In this document: one piece after another, positions 45,901-54,489 of the stretch | How positions within the stretch are numbered: the first letter of the stretch is position 1 | How the letters are laid out: the number at the start of each line of letters is the position of its first letter | From: Spirochaetota bacterium | GTDB taxonomy: Bacteria; Spirochaetota; UBA4802; JAGODF01 | Direction of reading: 5' to 3' | Assembly (NCBI GenBank): GCA_029974015.1 | Contig: JARKUF010000011.1 | Span: 18,100-82,099 of the forward strand | Length of the DNA: 64,000 bases | Made by a program: the position numbers and the translations under genes | Notes under the pieces: generated by a model | Seen by the model: the letters and a program-made list of their open reading frames with translations, nothing else | What the model was told of the DNA's origin: nothing | Databases searched by the model: none

Positions 45901-46254
45901 GTGCACGAACTATCAGTAATGAGCAACATCCTGGATATCGTCCTGGAATACGCGGGGAAAAACGGGGCCACACGGGTATCGAAAATATACCTCGTTGTGG
46001 GAGATCTTTCCGACCTCGTACCCGAGTGGATGCAAACATATTTCGATTTCGTAAGCAAGGACACCATCGCCGACAAGGCGGAGTTACATATCACAAGAGT
46101 TCCCGCGGTCCTCAAATGCAGGAGCTGTTCCTTCGAGTTCACCCTGAGCAGGGAAAACTGGCAATTCAGTTGTCCAAGCTGTTCAGCCTCCGACGTGGAG
46201 CTGTTATCGGGAAGGGAATTCACCGTGGAGAGCATCGAGATCAATGACAAATGA
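45901..46254 (+). CDS. hypA: Hydrogenase/urease nickel incorporation protein HypA
   Basis: Nickel metallochaperone for [NiFe]-hydrogenase maturation. The 117-residue protein starts MHELSVMSNILDIV (GTG start), the N-terminal His-Glu binding nickel, and has the structural zinc site in two pairs, CRSC and CPSC. GAGGAG lies six bases before the GTG. No hydrogenase or other hyp gene is present, so its enzyme target is elsewhere. It overlaps the molybdopterin gene by 11 bases. Confidence 0.93.
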   Translation: MHELSVMSNILDIVLEYAGKNGATRVSKIYLVVGDLSDLVPEWMQTYFDFVSKDTIADKAELHITRVPAVLKCRSCSFEFTLSRENWQFSCPSCSASDVELLSGREFTVESIEINDK

Positions 46255-46759
46255 TACGGCAATAACAGTGGGCATCGTAACAATGAGCGACCGGTCCTTC
46301 CGGGAGGAGCGGGAAGACCTCTCGGGGCCGGAGATTCGAAAGTGGGCCGAGAGAGAAGGCCACCGGGTAGTAAGGATGGAAATAATCCCCGATGAGTACA
46401 ACGCGATACGGAAGAAACTCCTTGAATTATGCGAGGAAGGAGTGGAACTCATTCTCACCACGGGGGGGACGGGGTTCGCGCCCAGTGACGTAACACCTGA
46501 AGCGACCCTTGCAGTCGTAGAGCGGCAGGCGCCGGGATTCGCCGAAGCGATGCGTAGCGCATCCCTGAAAATCACTCCCCACGCCATGCTCTCCCGGGCC
46601 GCGGCGGGCATTCGTGGAAAGACCCTCATCATCAACCTCCCCGGGAGCCCAAAGGCGGTAAGGGAAAATCTTGCGATCATCGAGAAAGCAATTCCCCATG
46701 CCGTTGACCTTCTTCGAAACGTCGTGAGCGACTGTGGCTCGATTAGCGCATCACAGTAG
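46244..46759 (+). CDS. mog: Molybdopterin adenylyltransferase (MogA/MoaB family)
   Basis: Adenylylates molybdopterin before metal insertion in molybdenum/tungsten cofactor synthesis. The 171-residue protein has VGIVTMSDRSFREERED at the start, the signature ILTTGGTGFAPSDVTPEAT and the C-terminal IINLPGSPKAVRENL. MogA and MoaB are hard to separate by eye. Coupling to hypA suggests shared need for Ni and Mo/W enzymes in anaerobic metabolism. Confidence 0.93.
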   Translation: MTNDTAITVGIVTMSDRSFREEREDLSGPEIRKWAEREGHRVVRMEIIPDEYNAIRKKLLELCEEGVELILTTGGTGFAPSDVTPEATLAVVERQAPGFAEAMRSASLKITPHAMLSRAAAGIRGKTLIINLPGSPKAVRENLAIIEKAIPHAVDLLRNVVSDCGSISASQ

Positions 46760-47108
46760 TCGACACTGCTACTTACTTGGATTCGGATAAAAAACGAAAA
46801 CCTCATCTTACATTTAACTGAGATATAGAACTCTATCTGTGTTGTATGTATCGCCCTACAAATAATTTCAACCGCTATAATGTTTTCCCCCCATGCCTGC
46901 GACGGGAGGAAATACCCAAGCACAGGACTGCCAGTGGAAAATTTAACGGAACAAAAAAACCAATAATTGAAGGGACACTTCTTTCGGCTGCAGAGCGATC
47001 ATATCCCCTTTGCAAAAAAAGCTTTTTAATCAACGATAAATAGTTGACTGTTAATTTAAAATATGTCCATACTATATGAAACGATTGTAGCACAAATCGG
47101 GAGGTTGC
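46760..47108. other. AT-rich non-coding stretch with candidate promoter
   Basis: About 350 bases, distinctly more AT-rich than flanking genes. The only signal seen is a possible promoter at its end, TTGACT (47044-47049) and CATACT (47068-47073, 18-base spacer). No gene with a ribosome site could be supported here. Confidence 0.45.
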
Positions 47109-47312
47109 ATGGACGACGAAAGGCTTCAAGACGCCATATCGAACCTGGAGATGGTAAACCACAGGCTCCTCCAACTTCGCGACATGGTGTGCCTTGAAAA
47201 TAACGAGAAACAATACCTCGAAGAAACACGCCAGATGATAAAAAAAATTATCGGCTATCTTATGGGGGAGGAAATACTCAAAGAAATCCAGGGCCACGTT
47301 GATAGTGAATAG
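47109..47312 (+). CDS. Small coiled-coil protein of unknown function
   Basis: A 67-residue acidic, helical protein (e.g. RLQDAISNLEMVNHRLLQL) preceded by a good GGGAGG ribosome site and a candidate promoter. There is no membrane segment or known domain. It precedes the 285-residue unknown protein by 84 bases on the same strand, so they may form a unit. Confidence 0.6.
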   Translation: MDDERLQDAISNLEMVNHRLLQLRDMVCLENNEKQYLEETRQMIKKIIGYLMGEEILKEIQGHVDSE

Positions 47313-47396
47313 GTCAAAAAAACCGGCATCACAGGCTGAACAACTGAGAAACCCATCACAAAAAATATTAAACCTTTCAAACGGGAGGATTTAGCC

Positions 47397-48254
47397 ATGC
47401 CAGAAAAAACAATTGAAGAAATATTATCGAAATTTAACGAAAGCGACTACACAGTGAAACTGTGCAATATCATCTTCAAAGCAATCCCGGGACTCCAACC
47501 CTTCCAATTTTATAACACCATAGAAGGAGCGACAGAACGCATCGCCGGCGGTGACGCTTCGGTGCTTGCAAAAGCGAAAGAAATAGCCACAACGTCAGAC
47601 ATAAAAACTGCTGTCTGGGTGACAGATGCCGTTGATAAAGCCGATATGGGCATAAGCGTTCTCACTGGAGTTAAGAACTTAATGTCGATTTTCGGCAAAA
47701 ACAAAGGGCAAAGCACTATCGAGGCCGACCCGCAACAGGCCATAGACGCCGCGATGAAGGCGGCGGCCCTCTCCTACATTATTTATAAAATCATGCCCGG
47801 AGCGATAGGTGAAAAGATCACCCATTTTCGGGAACTCCCCGCGGGAAACGAACTGGCTGCATACTATGCTATGGCAGAGGTGGCGCTCCCCTTTACCGAC
47901 AATCTTATATCAGGAGGGGCGGCACTTATCTCCCGCCTCTTCAGCCAACACAGCGGCGACATGAACACAAAGTTTTCCTCCATTGTTGGAGGTGAAGGGA
48001 TGAAACAGGCGGGTCAGGTCCTTGAAAAATTCCAGGGTCCTCTGGCTGAGTATGTAGACATGGCAAAGGACAATACCGGCACCGTCATGGCAAAAGTACG
48101 TGACTTCCTTCCCTCGGCAGCAACTATCGGGAACGTTGCCGATTCGGCTACGGGAGTCGCCGCCATGGGAATGGACGTGATGCCCGTGTGGAGTTTCCTT
48201 GGAAGCCGCCTTGTCGCTGAAGCCTGTGTGTACCGGGCCCAAAAGGGACTCTGA
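47397..48254 (+). CDS. Protein of unknown function with hydrophobic helices
   Basis: A 285-residue protein, rich in Ala, Gly, Met and Ile, preceded by a strong GGGAGG site. Segments such as MKAAALSYIIYKIMPGAIGE, YYAMAEVALPFTDNLISGGA and ATIGNVADSATGVAAMGMDV are amphipathic or moderately hydrophobic and could associate with membranes or form a pore or surface-layer-like assembly. No domain is recognised and cysteines are few. It lies in an AT-richer segment with the small coiled-coil gene and is convergent with another unknown gene. Confidence 0.65.
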   Translation: MPEKTIEEILSKFNESDYTVKLCNIIFKAIPGLQPFQFYNTIEGATERIAGGDASVLAKAKEIATTSDIKTAVWVTDAVDKADMGISVLTGVKNLMSIFGKNKGQSTIEADPQQAIDAAMKAAALSYIIYKIMPGAIGEKITHFRELPAGNELAAYYAMAEVALPFTDNLISGGAALISRLFSQHSGDMNTKFSSIVGGEGMKQAGQVLEKFQGPLAEYVDMAKDNTGTVMAKVRDFLPSAATIGNVADSATGVAAMGMDVMPVWSFLGSRLVAEACVYRAQKGL

Positions 48255-48321
48255 TAAGATAACTGAAAAACCAAACCCGGATTTTTTACAGCAGCGGATA
48301 ATGCCGGGACTCGGTTGTGGG

Positions 48322-48792
48322 TCAGATTATGTTTTTTAGGTCCTCCCAGGGGGGGAATCCCCAGAAAATATGCCATCCCACAACGCTTCCTGACATTTTC
48401 TTCGCGATTATATAGTTTGGTAAAGGATAGTTATCGGCCTCTTCATCATAGCTTTCACTTAAAAGCAATTCTACAAGCTTATCAAGGTATCTCTCAACAG
48501 CCAGGGCAATAAGCAAAGAAACGGAACGCTTAAAAAACCTCCTCCCATCCAAAAACAACTCATAATCCCGCTCAGTTAAGTAAACATGGGCTTTCTCCCA
48601 AACCGCCGTCTCATCCTTTTCCTGGTACTGCACCCGTTTATCGAATCTTGTCATAAATCCATGATCTTTCAACACCTTACGCAGAAGGATCACCAACACT
48701 CCCGAACGAGTTTTACCAGAAGCTCTCGCAGCATTATCCACCGCAAAAAGGACCGTATCCCGCATATTAATTGTGGTTTCTATCATACCCAT
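48322..48792 (-). CDS. Unknown protein with ribbon-helix-helix-like N-terminus
   Basis: A 156-residue protein. Its N-terminus (IETTINMRDTVLFAVDNAAR followed by ASGKTRSGVLVILLRKVLK) resembles a CopG/Arc ribbon-helix-helix strand and two helices. The remainder is acidic and helical, with a Trp-rich C-terminus (GWHIFWGFPPWEDL). It could be a small DNA-binding regulator; no toxin or antitoxin partner is evident next to it. Start at 48792 or 48786. AT-rich composition sets it apart from housekeeping genes. Confidence 0.6.
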   Translation of the reverse strand: MGMIETTINMRDTVLFAVDNAARASGKTRSGVLVILLRKVLKDHGFMTRFDKRVQYQEKDETAVWEKAHVYLTERDYELFLDGRRFFKRSVSLLIALAVERYLDKLVELLLSESYDEEADNYPLPNYIIAKKMSGSVVGWHIFWGFPPWEDLKNII

Positions 48793-48810
48793 CCTCTTGA
48801 AATGTGTTCA

Positions 48811-48930
48811 TGGAGCTTTCAAAAATTTAATTTTTGAGGTCCCCATGAATTGCAACTACCGGCATACTCAGGACTAAGGTTTTACTGCCTGCCGAAGGCG
48901 GGCGATAAAACCTTAGTCTTAGAGCTAGCC
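48811..48930. repeat. Intergenic hairpin repeat, copy 5
   Basis: The same plan as copies 3 and 4: left hairpin TTTCAAAAATTTAATTTTTG, middle TTGCAACTACCGGCATACTC, a GC-rich stem of about 19 positions diverged by a few bases (GGTTTTACTGCCTGCC with GGCGGGCGATAAAACC), and an end TTAGAGCTAGCC. Confidence 0.82.
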
Positions 48931-48948
48931 TTCTCATAGATTAATACG

Positions 48949-48990
48949 AAAATAGCCGCAGAAAATTAAAATTTTTTCTGCGGCTATTTT
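48949..48990. terminator. Bidirectional intrinsic terminator
   Basis: A perfect 17-base-pair stem (48949-48965 with 48974-48990), eight-base loop, with A/T-rich stem ends giving a U-tract on either strand. It lies between the thioesterase gene (minus, about 260 bases after its stop) and the unknown RHH-like gene. Confidence 0.7.
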
Positions 48991-49054
48991 AATTCTGAGA
49001 TTACCGGTTACAATATAGCTGGAGAGCAATATTATTAGAGATCGCTAAAATTAA

Positions 49055-49173
49055 GAGCGGTCACAAAAACTCATGTAAGGCCTCATAAATTGTCACTGCT
49101 GACATGCTCAGGGCCTAAGTTTTCCCGTTCGCCGACATGCGGGCGGGAAAACGAATCTTTTTGTGACTGCCCT
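49055..49173. repeat. Intergenic hairpin repeat, copy 6 (variant ends)
   Basis: Ends AGCGGTCACAAAAAC and TTTTTGTGACTGCCCT are mutually inverted. The middle TTGTCACTGCTGACATGCTC aligns with TTGTAACTACCGGCATACTC of copy 4. The core stem TTTTCCCG/CGGGAAAA is kept but diverged. The GTGACCGCCC block also occurs inside copy 1, linking the two forms. Confidence 0.75.
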
Positions 49174-49249
49174 CAGGATTTTTCCATAAGTTTCTGTAGT
49201 TAGCCTGTAATCCTGAAAAGAAGCATCATCTCCTGAATTGCAAAGCCCC

Positions 49250-49750
49250 TCATTTCATCCCCAGCATCTTCATATATGCTGCAGGCTGGTTCGACACCAG
49301 GACATTTGACTGGGCCTTCGCGACAAGCCCGCCGTCTGTATTGAAAAGCTCCGCGCTGGCATGAATGATACTCGTCCCCTCCCGTTCAACCTTAGCCCTG
49401 ACACCAAGGGTGTCGCCCGCTTTGGAGGTCCCGAGAAAATCAAGGTGCATGTCGATGGACAATGCCGCCACCTCATATCCGAGGGTGGCGCAAATTATCC
49501 CGATGGCATCATCCAGCATGGTTCCCTGAATGCCGCCGTGGAGATAGCCTGCAGGATTGGTCATTTCCGGTCGAACAGTGTATTCAAGCTCTATCTTCCC
49601 CCTTTCAATGGACACGAGTTTCGCGCCGAGCCACCTGGTCACCGACGGAATGGGGAACAAGTCCAGGCTTTGCCCTTCCAGCATTTTCATCATACCAACG
49701 ATTTTATCAGACAAATCCATGTTCACCAGCCGCCTGCGGCCTTCTTCCAT
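49250..49750 (-). CDS. PaaI-family hotdog thioesterase
   Basis: A 166-residue acyl-CoA thioesterase of the 4HBT/PaaI type. The catalytic segment NPAGYLHGGIQGTMLDDAIG has the HGG and the acidic residue on the hotdog helix; AALSIDMHLDFLGTSKAGDT is the following conserved strand pair. The ATG at 49750 has GGAGG five bases upstream; an earlier in-frame ATG lacks this. Substrate unknown. It diverges from mazG over a 450-base region. Confidence 0.88.
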   Translation of the reverse strand: MEEGRRRLVNMDLSDKIVGMMKMLEGQSLDLFPIPSVTRWLGAKLVSIERGKIELEYTVRPEMTNPAGYLHGGIQGTMLDDAIGIICATLGYEVAALSIDMHLDFLGTSKAGDTLGVRAKVEREGTSIIHASAELFNTDGGLVAKAQSNVLVSNQPAAYMKMLGMK

Positions 49751-50104
49751 ATTTTCCTCCTTCACGCAAAGTAATTGGCTATTTTTCACCCCTGAATCAA
49801 TGGCGACAACTCTTTTTCAAAACTATACAGCAACAGGCATCGGAGCAAAAAATACTATACGAGAAAAGTCTGTAAAAAATCTGCTTCTGCATCAGTCTAT
49901 TTTTATTTATATCCAGGTTTTTCTGCCCACCTCCGGCAAGCTGGTAAATCTGGTTGTTTTAGCTGCCACTAAATTTTTAGAAGCTCCCATACTATCTTCC
50001 ACTGAATGCTGATACAGGTGAATCTTTGCTTGACGTGCACGGCTCAAAAATGACGCTTGATATTATGCCAGTTGAAAATCCGGCCTTGCCGGATAAACAC
50101 TGAA
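49751..50104. other. Non-coding stretch between thioesterase and mazG
   Basis: AT-rich sequence, 354 bases, without a coding frame that has a ribosome site and without a recognised structured RNA. A degenerate hairpin repeat follows it. Confidence 0.5.
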
Positions 50105-50178
50105 GGCAACTTAAAAAACGGATTTCCCCGTCCGTCTTCGGGAGGGGAAATCTAAGCCCTGTAGTTTAAAAATCCCTG
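50105..50178. repeat. Intergenic hairpin repeat, copy 7 (degenerate)
   Basis: A short relic: GGCAACTTAAAAAACGG at the left, GATTTCCCC/GGGGAAATC as residual core arms, and TTTAAAAATCCCTG at the right. Membership rests on position-matched ends and core, so it is less certain. Confidence 0.5.
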
Positions 50179-50201
50179 AATGTAATGGACAAATAAAGGC
50201 C

Positions 50202-50987
50202 ATGGAATTCAAAGAAACACGCCCTCTCTACACCTTAAAAGAAATCGCCTCAATCCTTCGCGCAGAGGGAGGATGCGAATGGGACCGCGCCCAGACATCC
50301 AGGACCCTCAAGACCTACCTCATCGAGGAAGCCTACGAGCTCTACGAGGCCATCGAAAAGGACAGTGTGATGGACATGAAGGAAGAATTAGGCGACTTGC
50401 TCTATCAGGTCTACGCCCACGCCCAAATCGCTGAAGAGGAAGGAAAATTCAACGTGGACGACGTGGCGCGAGGCATCGCGGAAAAACTGATGCGCCGCCA
50501 CCCTCATGTCTTCGGCGACGAAGGGCAGAAATCCAGAGAGCAGGTGTCAATCGACTGGGAAAAGATCAAGAAAAAGGAGAAGGCCCGCAGCGGGTCGATC
50601 CTCGACGGCGTACCCGCTATCGCTCCGGCCCTTCAGAAAGCCTACCGGGTGCAGCAAAAAGTGTCGCGCATCGGCTTCGACTGGGAACGTATTGAAGATG
50701 TGACAGCCAAGCTCGATGAAGAGATCGCCGAGTTCAAAGAAGCGTTCACCTCGAAAAACCGCGACATGCTCGTAGAAGAAATAGGAGACATCCTCTTTAC
50801 CATTACAAACATTTCCCGTTTTCTTTCCGTAAACCCCGAGGAAGCCCTGAAAAAAACCGTGGATAAATTCATGGCGCGGTTCCGCTTCATTGAGGAGGAA
50901 TCGAAACAATCCGGGAAGGAACTTGACGAGATGACCCCTGAGGAATTGGACGGTCTCTGGGAGAGAGCGAAGAGAGAAAGAGGTTAG
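50202..50987 (+). CDS. mazG: Nucleoside triphosphate pyrophosphohydrolase
   Basis: Hydrolyses (d)NTPs to monophosphates and pyrophosphate, lowering ppGpp-linked or mutagenic nucleotides. The 261-residue protein has two MazG domains: CEWDRAQTSRTLKTYLIEEA with EEAYELYEAIEK and KEELGDLLYQVYAHA in the first, and KLDEEIAEFKEAF with VEEIGDILFTITNISR in the second. EExxE and ExxD metal-binding sets are present in both. One base separates it from the convergent batD stop. Confidence 0.95.
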   Translation: MEFKETRPLYTLKEIASILRAEGGCEWDRAQTSRTLKTYLIEEAYELYEAIEKDSVMDMKEELGDLLYQVYAHAQIAEEEGKFNVDDVARGIAEKLMRRHPHVFGDEGQKSREQVSIDWEKIKKKEKARSGSILDGVPAIAPALQKAYRVQQKVSRIGFDWERIEDVTAKLDEEIAEFKEAFTSKNRDMLVEEIGDILFTITNISRFLSVNPEEALKKTVDKFMARFRFIEEESKQSGKELDEMTPEELDGLWERAKRERG

Positions 50988-50988
50988 G

Positions 50989-52647
50989 CTATTTCACGGC
51001 GGACCGGAGTTCCTTTATAAGATCGCGGAGTTCCCCCGACATTTCTTTCACTTCCTCCGCGCCGATGGTATATCCACCGTACCGGATATTGTAGACCCTT
51101 TCCTTTATCTGACGGACGCGCTCCGCCTGGGCATCGCTCAAGCCGCCGGACCAGGAAGCGATCCTCCCCGTTATGCGCTCTACTGAGCGGAGGAACTCGC
51201 CCGGATCTGCTCCTCCGGCTGAGAAAGTAATCTCCCTCATAAATTCGTCGAGGTTGGCCCTTGTAATACCTTCGCTCCTTGCCGTCTCAGCCCCGGGTGC
51301 GCCGTTTTTTTTCATCGCCATGAAATCGGCATACTTACGGCGCTCCCAGAGCATCACAGCGCCCGCCACAACAGCTACCCCAAGGATGATAAAGACTATC
51401 CAAAAATAATTCACGTCGGCCGTAACGGGGCCGCCGCCCTCATCAAGGTCCATGCCTCCTCTGGAGGCGTCGCCCGACACAGAGAGCAATATTTTTTCGG
51501 AAACGAGTGTGCGGTACGAACCGGAGAGGGGATCAAAAAAACTGAAGCGCACAGGCCCGCAGTCGATATCGCCCGCTTTCTCCGGAACCAGGGTATAGAT
51601 GAATTCCTTCAAGCCCTTCACCGCATTCCCCTCAAGGTCGATACGTGCATCTCCCGTCCCTTTTATAACTTTGACGCCCATGGGCGCAGATAATACAGGC
51701 GGCGCCAGCGTCATGAAATTCCCTGACCCCTTAACCATTACCCGGACTCTAAGCTCGTCATATACCTTGGTCGGTTTTTTATCGTACTCCGTTTCCATTG
51801 TGAAAGTACCCACGTTTCCGTTAAAATCCGTGGGCCTGCCCTCTTCCGGGAGGGGCATCACTTCCACCTCGGCCTTTTCGAGATCGATCCTCGCCTGCCG
51901 GGGAAAGCTCATGAAATCATTGTCAGAAACATAGGAAACCACTATCTCGCCCCCCCGTATCGCCTGCTTCCCTTTCATGGTGGGGACCAGAAGAAAAGTC
52001 GCCAGGTGGGTGCGAACGAGCTCTTCGCCGTCGCGCTTTTCAACGGATTCTTCCGCCTTCTCTTCCATGTAGCGCTGGACAAACCATTTCGTTTCCGGAA
52101 GCTCCCGAAGCACGGGGGCCTGATGAAAATTAATACCTGAATGGAGCAGGTAGTAACGCACGAGAAGCGGTTCTCCAGTGTAGACCTTCTCCTTTGAAAG
52201 CACAGTCTGTTTGTAGACTTTCTTCGCGCTGCCGCTGTCTCCATGCCCGGGGCGGCTGACCCTGGCCGCCCCCTTGACGGCCAGAAGTTTCACTGACTTC
52301 GACCGGTACTCTGTGCCCTTTATTGTAATGGGAATCGGAGGAACGACAAAGGTCCCGGTGCGTTCAGGCTCAAGGGCAAAGGAAAGCACTATGCCGTACC
52401 AGGTGCGGCCATTGATCCACTGGAAGCTCCGGCTTTCGCCGCGGTAGTCGATGGCGAGGCCGGGCACGGAAGGTATCCGCCCCAACTCGACCCCGCCGGC
52501 GCCGGATATTTTCACCTGAAGCGTCGCCGAATCGCCTACGCTGACGCGGTCCCGATCGAGAACCGTCTCTATATCTACCGCCTCCGCCGCTTTGCCAAGG
52601 ACCAGAAGCGCCACGCAGGCTAAAAATATCTTACCAGGCCTTATCAT
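50989..52647 (-). CDS. batD: BatD-like protein
   Basis: A 552-residue membrane-anchored protein: signal peptide (IFLACVALLVLGKAAEA), a large periplasmic beta-rich BatD domain (VSVGDSATLQVKISG, LEPERTGTFVVPPIPITI, GEPLLVRYYLL), one membrane helix near residue 420 (WIVFIILGVAVVAGAVMLWE), and a cytosolic helical tail. It is the last gene of the seven-gene MoxR/Bat cluster, overlapping the preceding TPR gene by 17 bases. Bat proteins have been linked to stress tolerance and envelope processes in spirochaetes and Bacteroidetes; the biochemical role is unresolved. Confidence 0.87.
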   Translation of the reverse strand: MIRPGKIFLACVALLVLGKAAEAVDIETVLDRDRVSVGDSATLQVKISGAGGVELGRIPSVPGLAIDYRGESRSFQWINGRTWYGIVLSFALEPERTGTFVVPPIPITIKGTEYRSKSVKLLAVKGAARVSRPGHGDSGSAKKVYKQTVLSKEKVYTGEPLLVRYYLLHSGINFHQAPVLRELPETKWFVQRYMEEKAEESVEKRDGEELVRTHLATFLLVPTMKGKQAIRGGEIVVSYVSDNDFMSFPRQARIDLEKAEVEVMPLPEEGRPTDFNGNVGTFTMETEYDKKPTKVYDELRVRVMVKGSGNFMTLAPPVLSAPMGVKVIKGTGDARIDLEGNAVKGLKEFIYTLVPEKAGDIDCGPVRFSFFDPLSGSYRTLVSEKILLSVSGDASRGGMDLDEGGGPVTADVNYFWIVFIILGVAVVAGAVMLWERRKYADFMAMKKNGAPGAETARSEGITRANLDEFMREITFSAGGADPGEFLRSVERITGRIASWSGGLSDAQAERVRQIKERVYNIRYGGYTIGAEEVKEMSGELRDLIKELRSAVK

Positions 52648-53302
52648 GCATTCTCATCCCCTCCCCTTTGCCGCGCTGGCGGCGCACGGGGCTGTTCTTC
52701 ATCGTTTCCAACAGGTTTTTTAACTGCTCGGGGCTCACCTTCGCCTGGGACGTTGGGCTCTTGCCGCCTTTGTCCTTCTTGTCGTCCCCACCCTGTGGGC
52801 GGTCGCGGTCCTTTGCATTATCTTCACCGCTCCCCTTCTTACCTCCGTCCTGGCCGCCTTCTTTGGGAGGTTCTTTCTTTTTCAGAAGATACTCTATATT
52901 CTTTTTTGCCGGAAGATAATCCGGATCAACGGAAAGGGCCCCCATATAAGCGTTCACCGCCTGTTCAATGTCCCCCTTCTTAAGCCAGGCATTTCCCATG
53001 TTGAAAAGGGCCTTCTTCTGCACATCGCGGTCCTCCGAATTCAGGGCTTCACGGAACTCCCCGGCGGCGCCTTCAAAATCGCCCTGCATGTACCTTGCGG
53101 CGCCGTGATTAAAACGGAGCTTCTTTTTTTCCCTTTCCCCTGGAGCGTATTTCGCCGCCCCGTCATAGTCCTTCCGCGCCTCGTCGTATTTTTTCTGGTG
53201 GTACTTTCCGTTTCCCTCGCTCACGCGGTCGCGATAGGGGTCGATCCAGGCGGCCCCCGCGAGGGCGAGGCAGATGATGTATACCGGTATCAAACGTTTC
53301 AT
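52631..53302 (-). CDS. batC: TPR protein, BatC-like
   Basis: A 223-residue exported TPR protein. After a signal sequence (LIPVYIICLALAGAAW) come three TPR-like repeats, including RFNHGAARYMQGDFEGAAGE and FNMGNAWLKKGDIEQAVNAY, then a low-complexity Lys/Gly/Asp-rich tail (KEGGQDGGKKGSGEDNAKD) and a short conserved C-terminus. It is likely a scaffold in the Bat complex. The start MKRLIPVYI is chosen for the signal peptide; its ribosome site is weak. Confidence 0.82.
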   Translation of the reverse strand: MKRLIPVYIICLALAGAAWIDPYRDRVSEGNGKYHQKKYDEARKDYDGAAKYAPGEREKKKLRFNHGAARYMQGDFEGAAGEFREALNSEDRDVQKKALFNMGNAWLKKGDIEQAVNAYMGALSVDPDYLPAKKNIEYLLKKKEPPKEGGQDGGKKGSGEDNAKDRDRPQGGDDKKDKGGKSPTSQAKVSPEQLKNLLETMKNSPVRRQRGKGEGMRMHDKAW

Positions 53303-53403
53303 TACATATCCATCACATGTTCCAGGAGTTGAAACCCTCACACACATATTTTTAAGCAATTTCCAAGGCTAATATTTCCCGCCGTGCTTCGATGGCGGTT
53401 TAA

Positions 53404-54489
53404 CTAATTTTCAGAGACTCCCTTTCGTTTTTTTCTCCAGAACAACAGCGCCTCAGGCATGGAGAAACGGGGCCTCCTGGCCGACTTCGTTTCCCGGCGT
53501 TCAGGAAGCAGGAGCTCTGCCATTAAAAGAATTATCAGGGCAATGGCAAACACTCCATAGCGTTCTTTCTTCTCGCGGACCATGCGGGTGCCGTAGACAT
53601 TCCTGTCCTGCCCTCTCATTCGGTCGACGATGCGGTACACTCCCGAAAAGCTTGAAGTGATATCCACATATTCCCCCCCCGTTGCGGAGGCGATGCGGCG
53701 CAGAAGCCCCGGATTGAGCTTTGTCCTAACAACATTTCCCTCGGAGTCCTTCTGATACACGTCCCCGGACGCGTCGTCGGCGGCAAGGGGAATTACCTCC
53801 CCGCCCTCCTGACCTATCGCGACGGCAAAAACGGTGACGCCCAAATCGCGGAATTTCTCCAGGGCGGCGTCAACCCTCCCCTCATGGTCTTCTCCGTCGG
53901 TTATCACCACAAGGTTTCTGGCGGTCATGCGTCGGCGGTTGAAGACCCGGTACGCCATATCGAAGGCGGCGCCGATATTAGTGCCCTGGACCCGGACGAC
54001 GCCGGGACCGGCAGCGTCAAGAAACATATTGAAGGCCCCGATATCCGTCGTCAGGGGACACTGGATAAAGGCCTCTTCGGCGAAGAGCACAAGCCCCACA
54101 CGGTCCCCCCGCACCGATTCCGACAGAAGCCGCACCGCGTCCTTAGCGCGGTCCAGGCGGCTCGGCGACACGTCGCGTGCCAACATGCTGTTGCTCACAT
54201 CGAGGGCCACGAGAAGGTCCACCCCCTCGCTCGAAGCCTCCCTCACCTGTTCGCCCCAGCGGGGCCTAAGTGCAGTAAAGACGAAAAGCAATATACAAAT
54301 AAAGACCAGCGCCGCCTTCACTGACGAGAGCAGCCTGTCCCGCTTTACCATGCGCCCCCTTACGGCGGGGTCTTCCATGAGGCGGCCCAGCATCATCTTC
54401 TTCCAGAAGAGGTAGACGGCATAGAGGACCGCCGCAATCCCCGCCGAAAGGGCTATATATACGATATATTTAAGGTTCGCGAATTCCAT
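53404..54489 (-). CDS. batB: BatB-like von Willebrand factor A protein
   Basis: A 361-residue protein with two N-terminal membrane helices (IVYIALSAGIAAVLYAVYLF and VKAALVFICILLFVFTAL), a VWA domain with an intact MIDAS (DVSNSMLARD, a Thr in CPLTTDIG, and ITDGEDHEG), and a C-terminal helix (YGVFAIALIILLMAELLLPE). Its stop and start abut batA and the downstream genes with minimal gaps. The MIDAS suggests Mg-dependent protein contacts in the Bat complex. Confidence 0.9.
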   Translation of the reverse strand: MEFANLKYIVYIALSAGIAAVLYAVYLFWKKMMLGRLMEDPAVRGRMVKRDRLLSSVKAALVFICILLFVFTALRPRWGEQVREASSEGVDLLVALDVSNSMLARDVSPSRLDRAKDAVRLLSESVRGDRVGLVLFAEEAFIQCPLTTDIGAFNMFLDAAGPGVVRVQGTNIGAAFDMAYRVFNRRRMTARNLVVITDGEDHEGRVDAALEKFRDLGVTVFAVAIGQEGGEVIPLAADDASGDVYQKDSEGNVVRTKLNPGLLRRIASATGGEYVDITSSFSGVYRIVDRMRGQDRNVYGTRMVREKKERYGVFAIALIILLMAELLLPERRETKSARRPRFSMPEALLFWRKKRKGVSEN

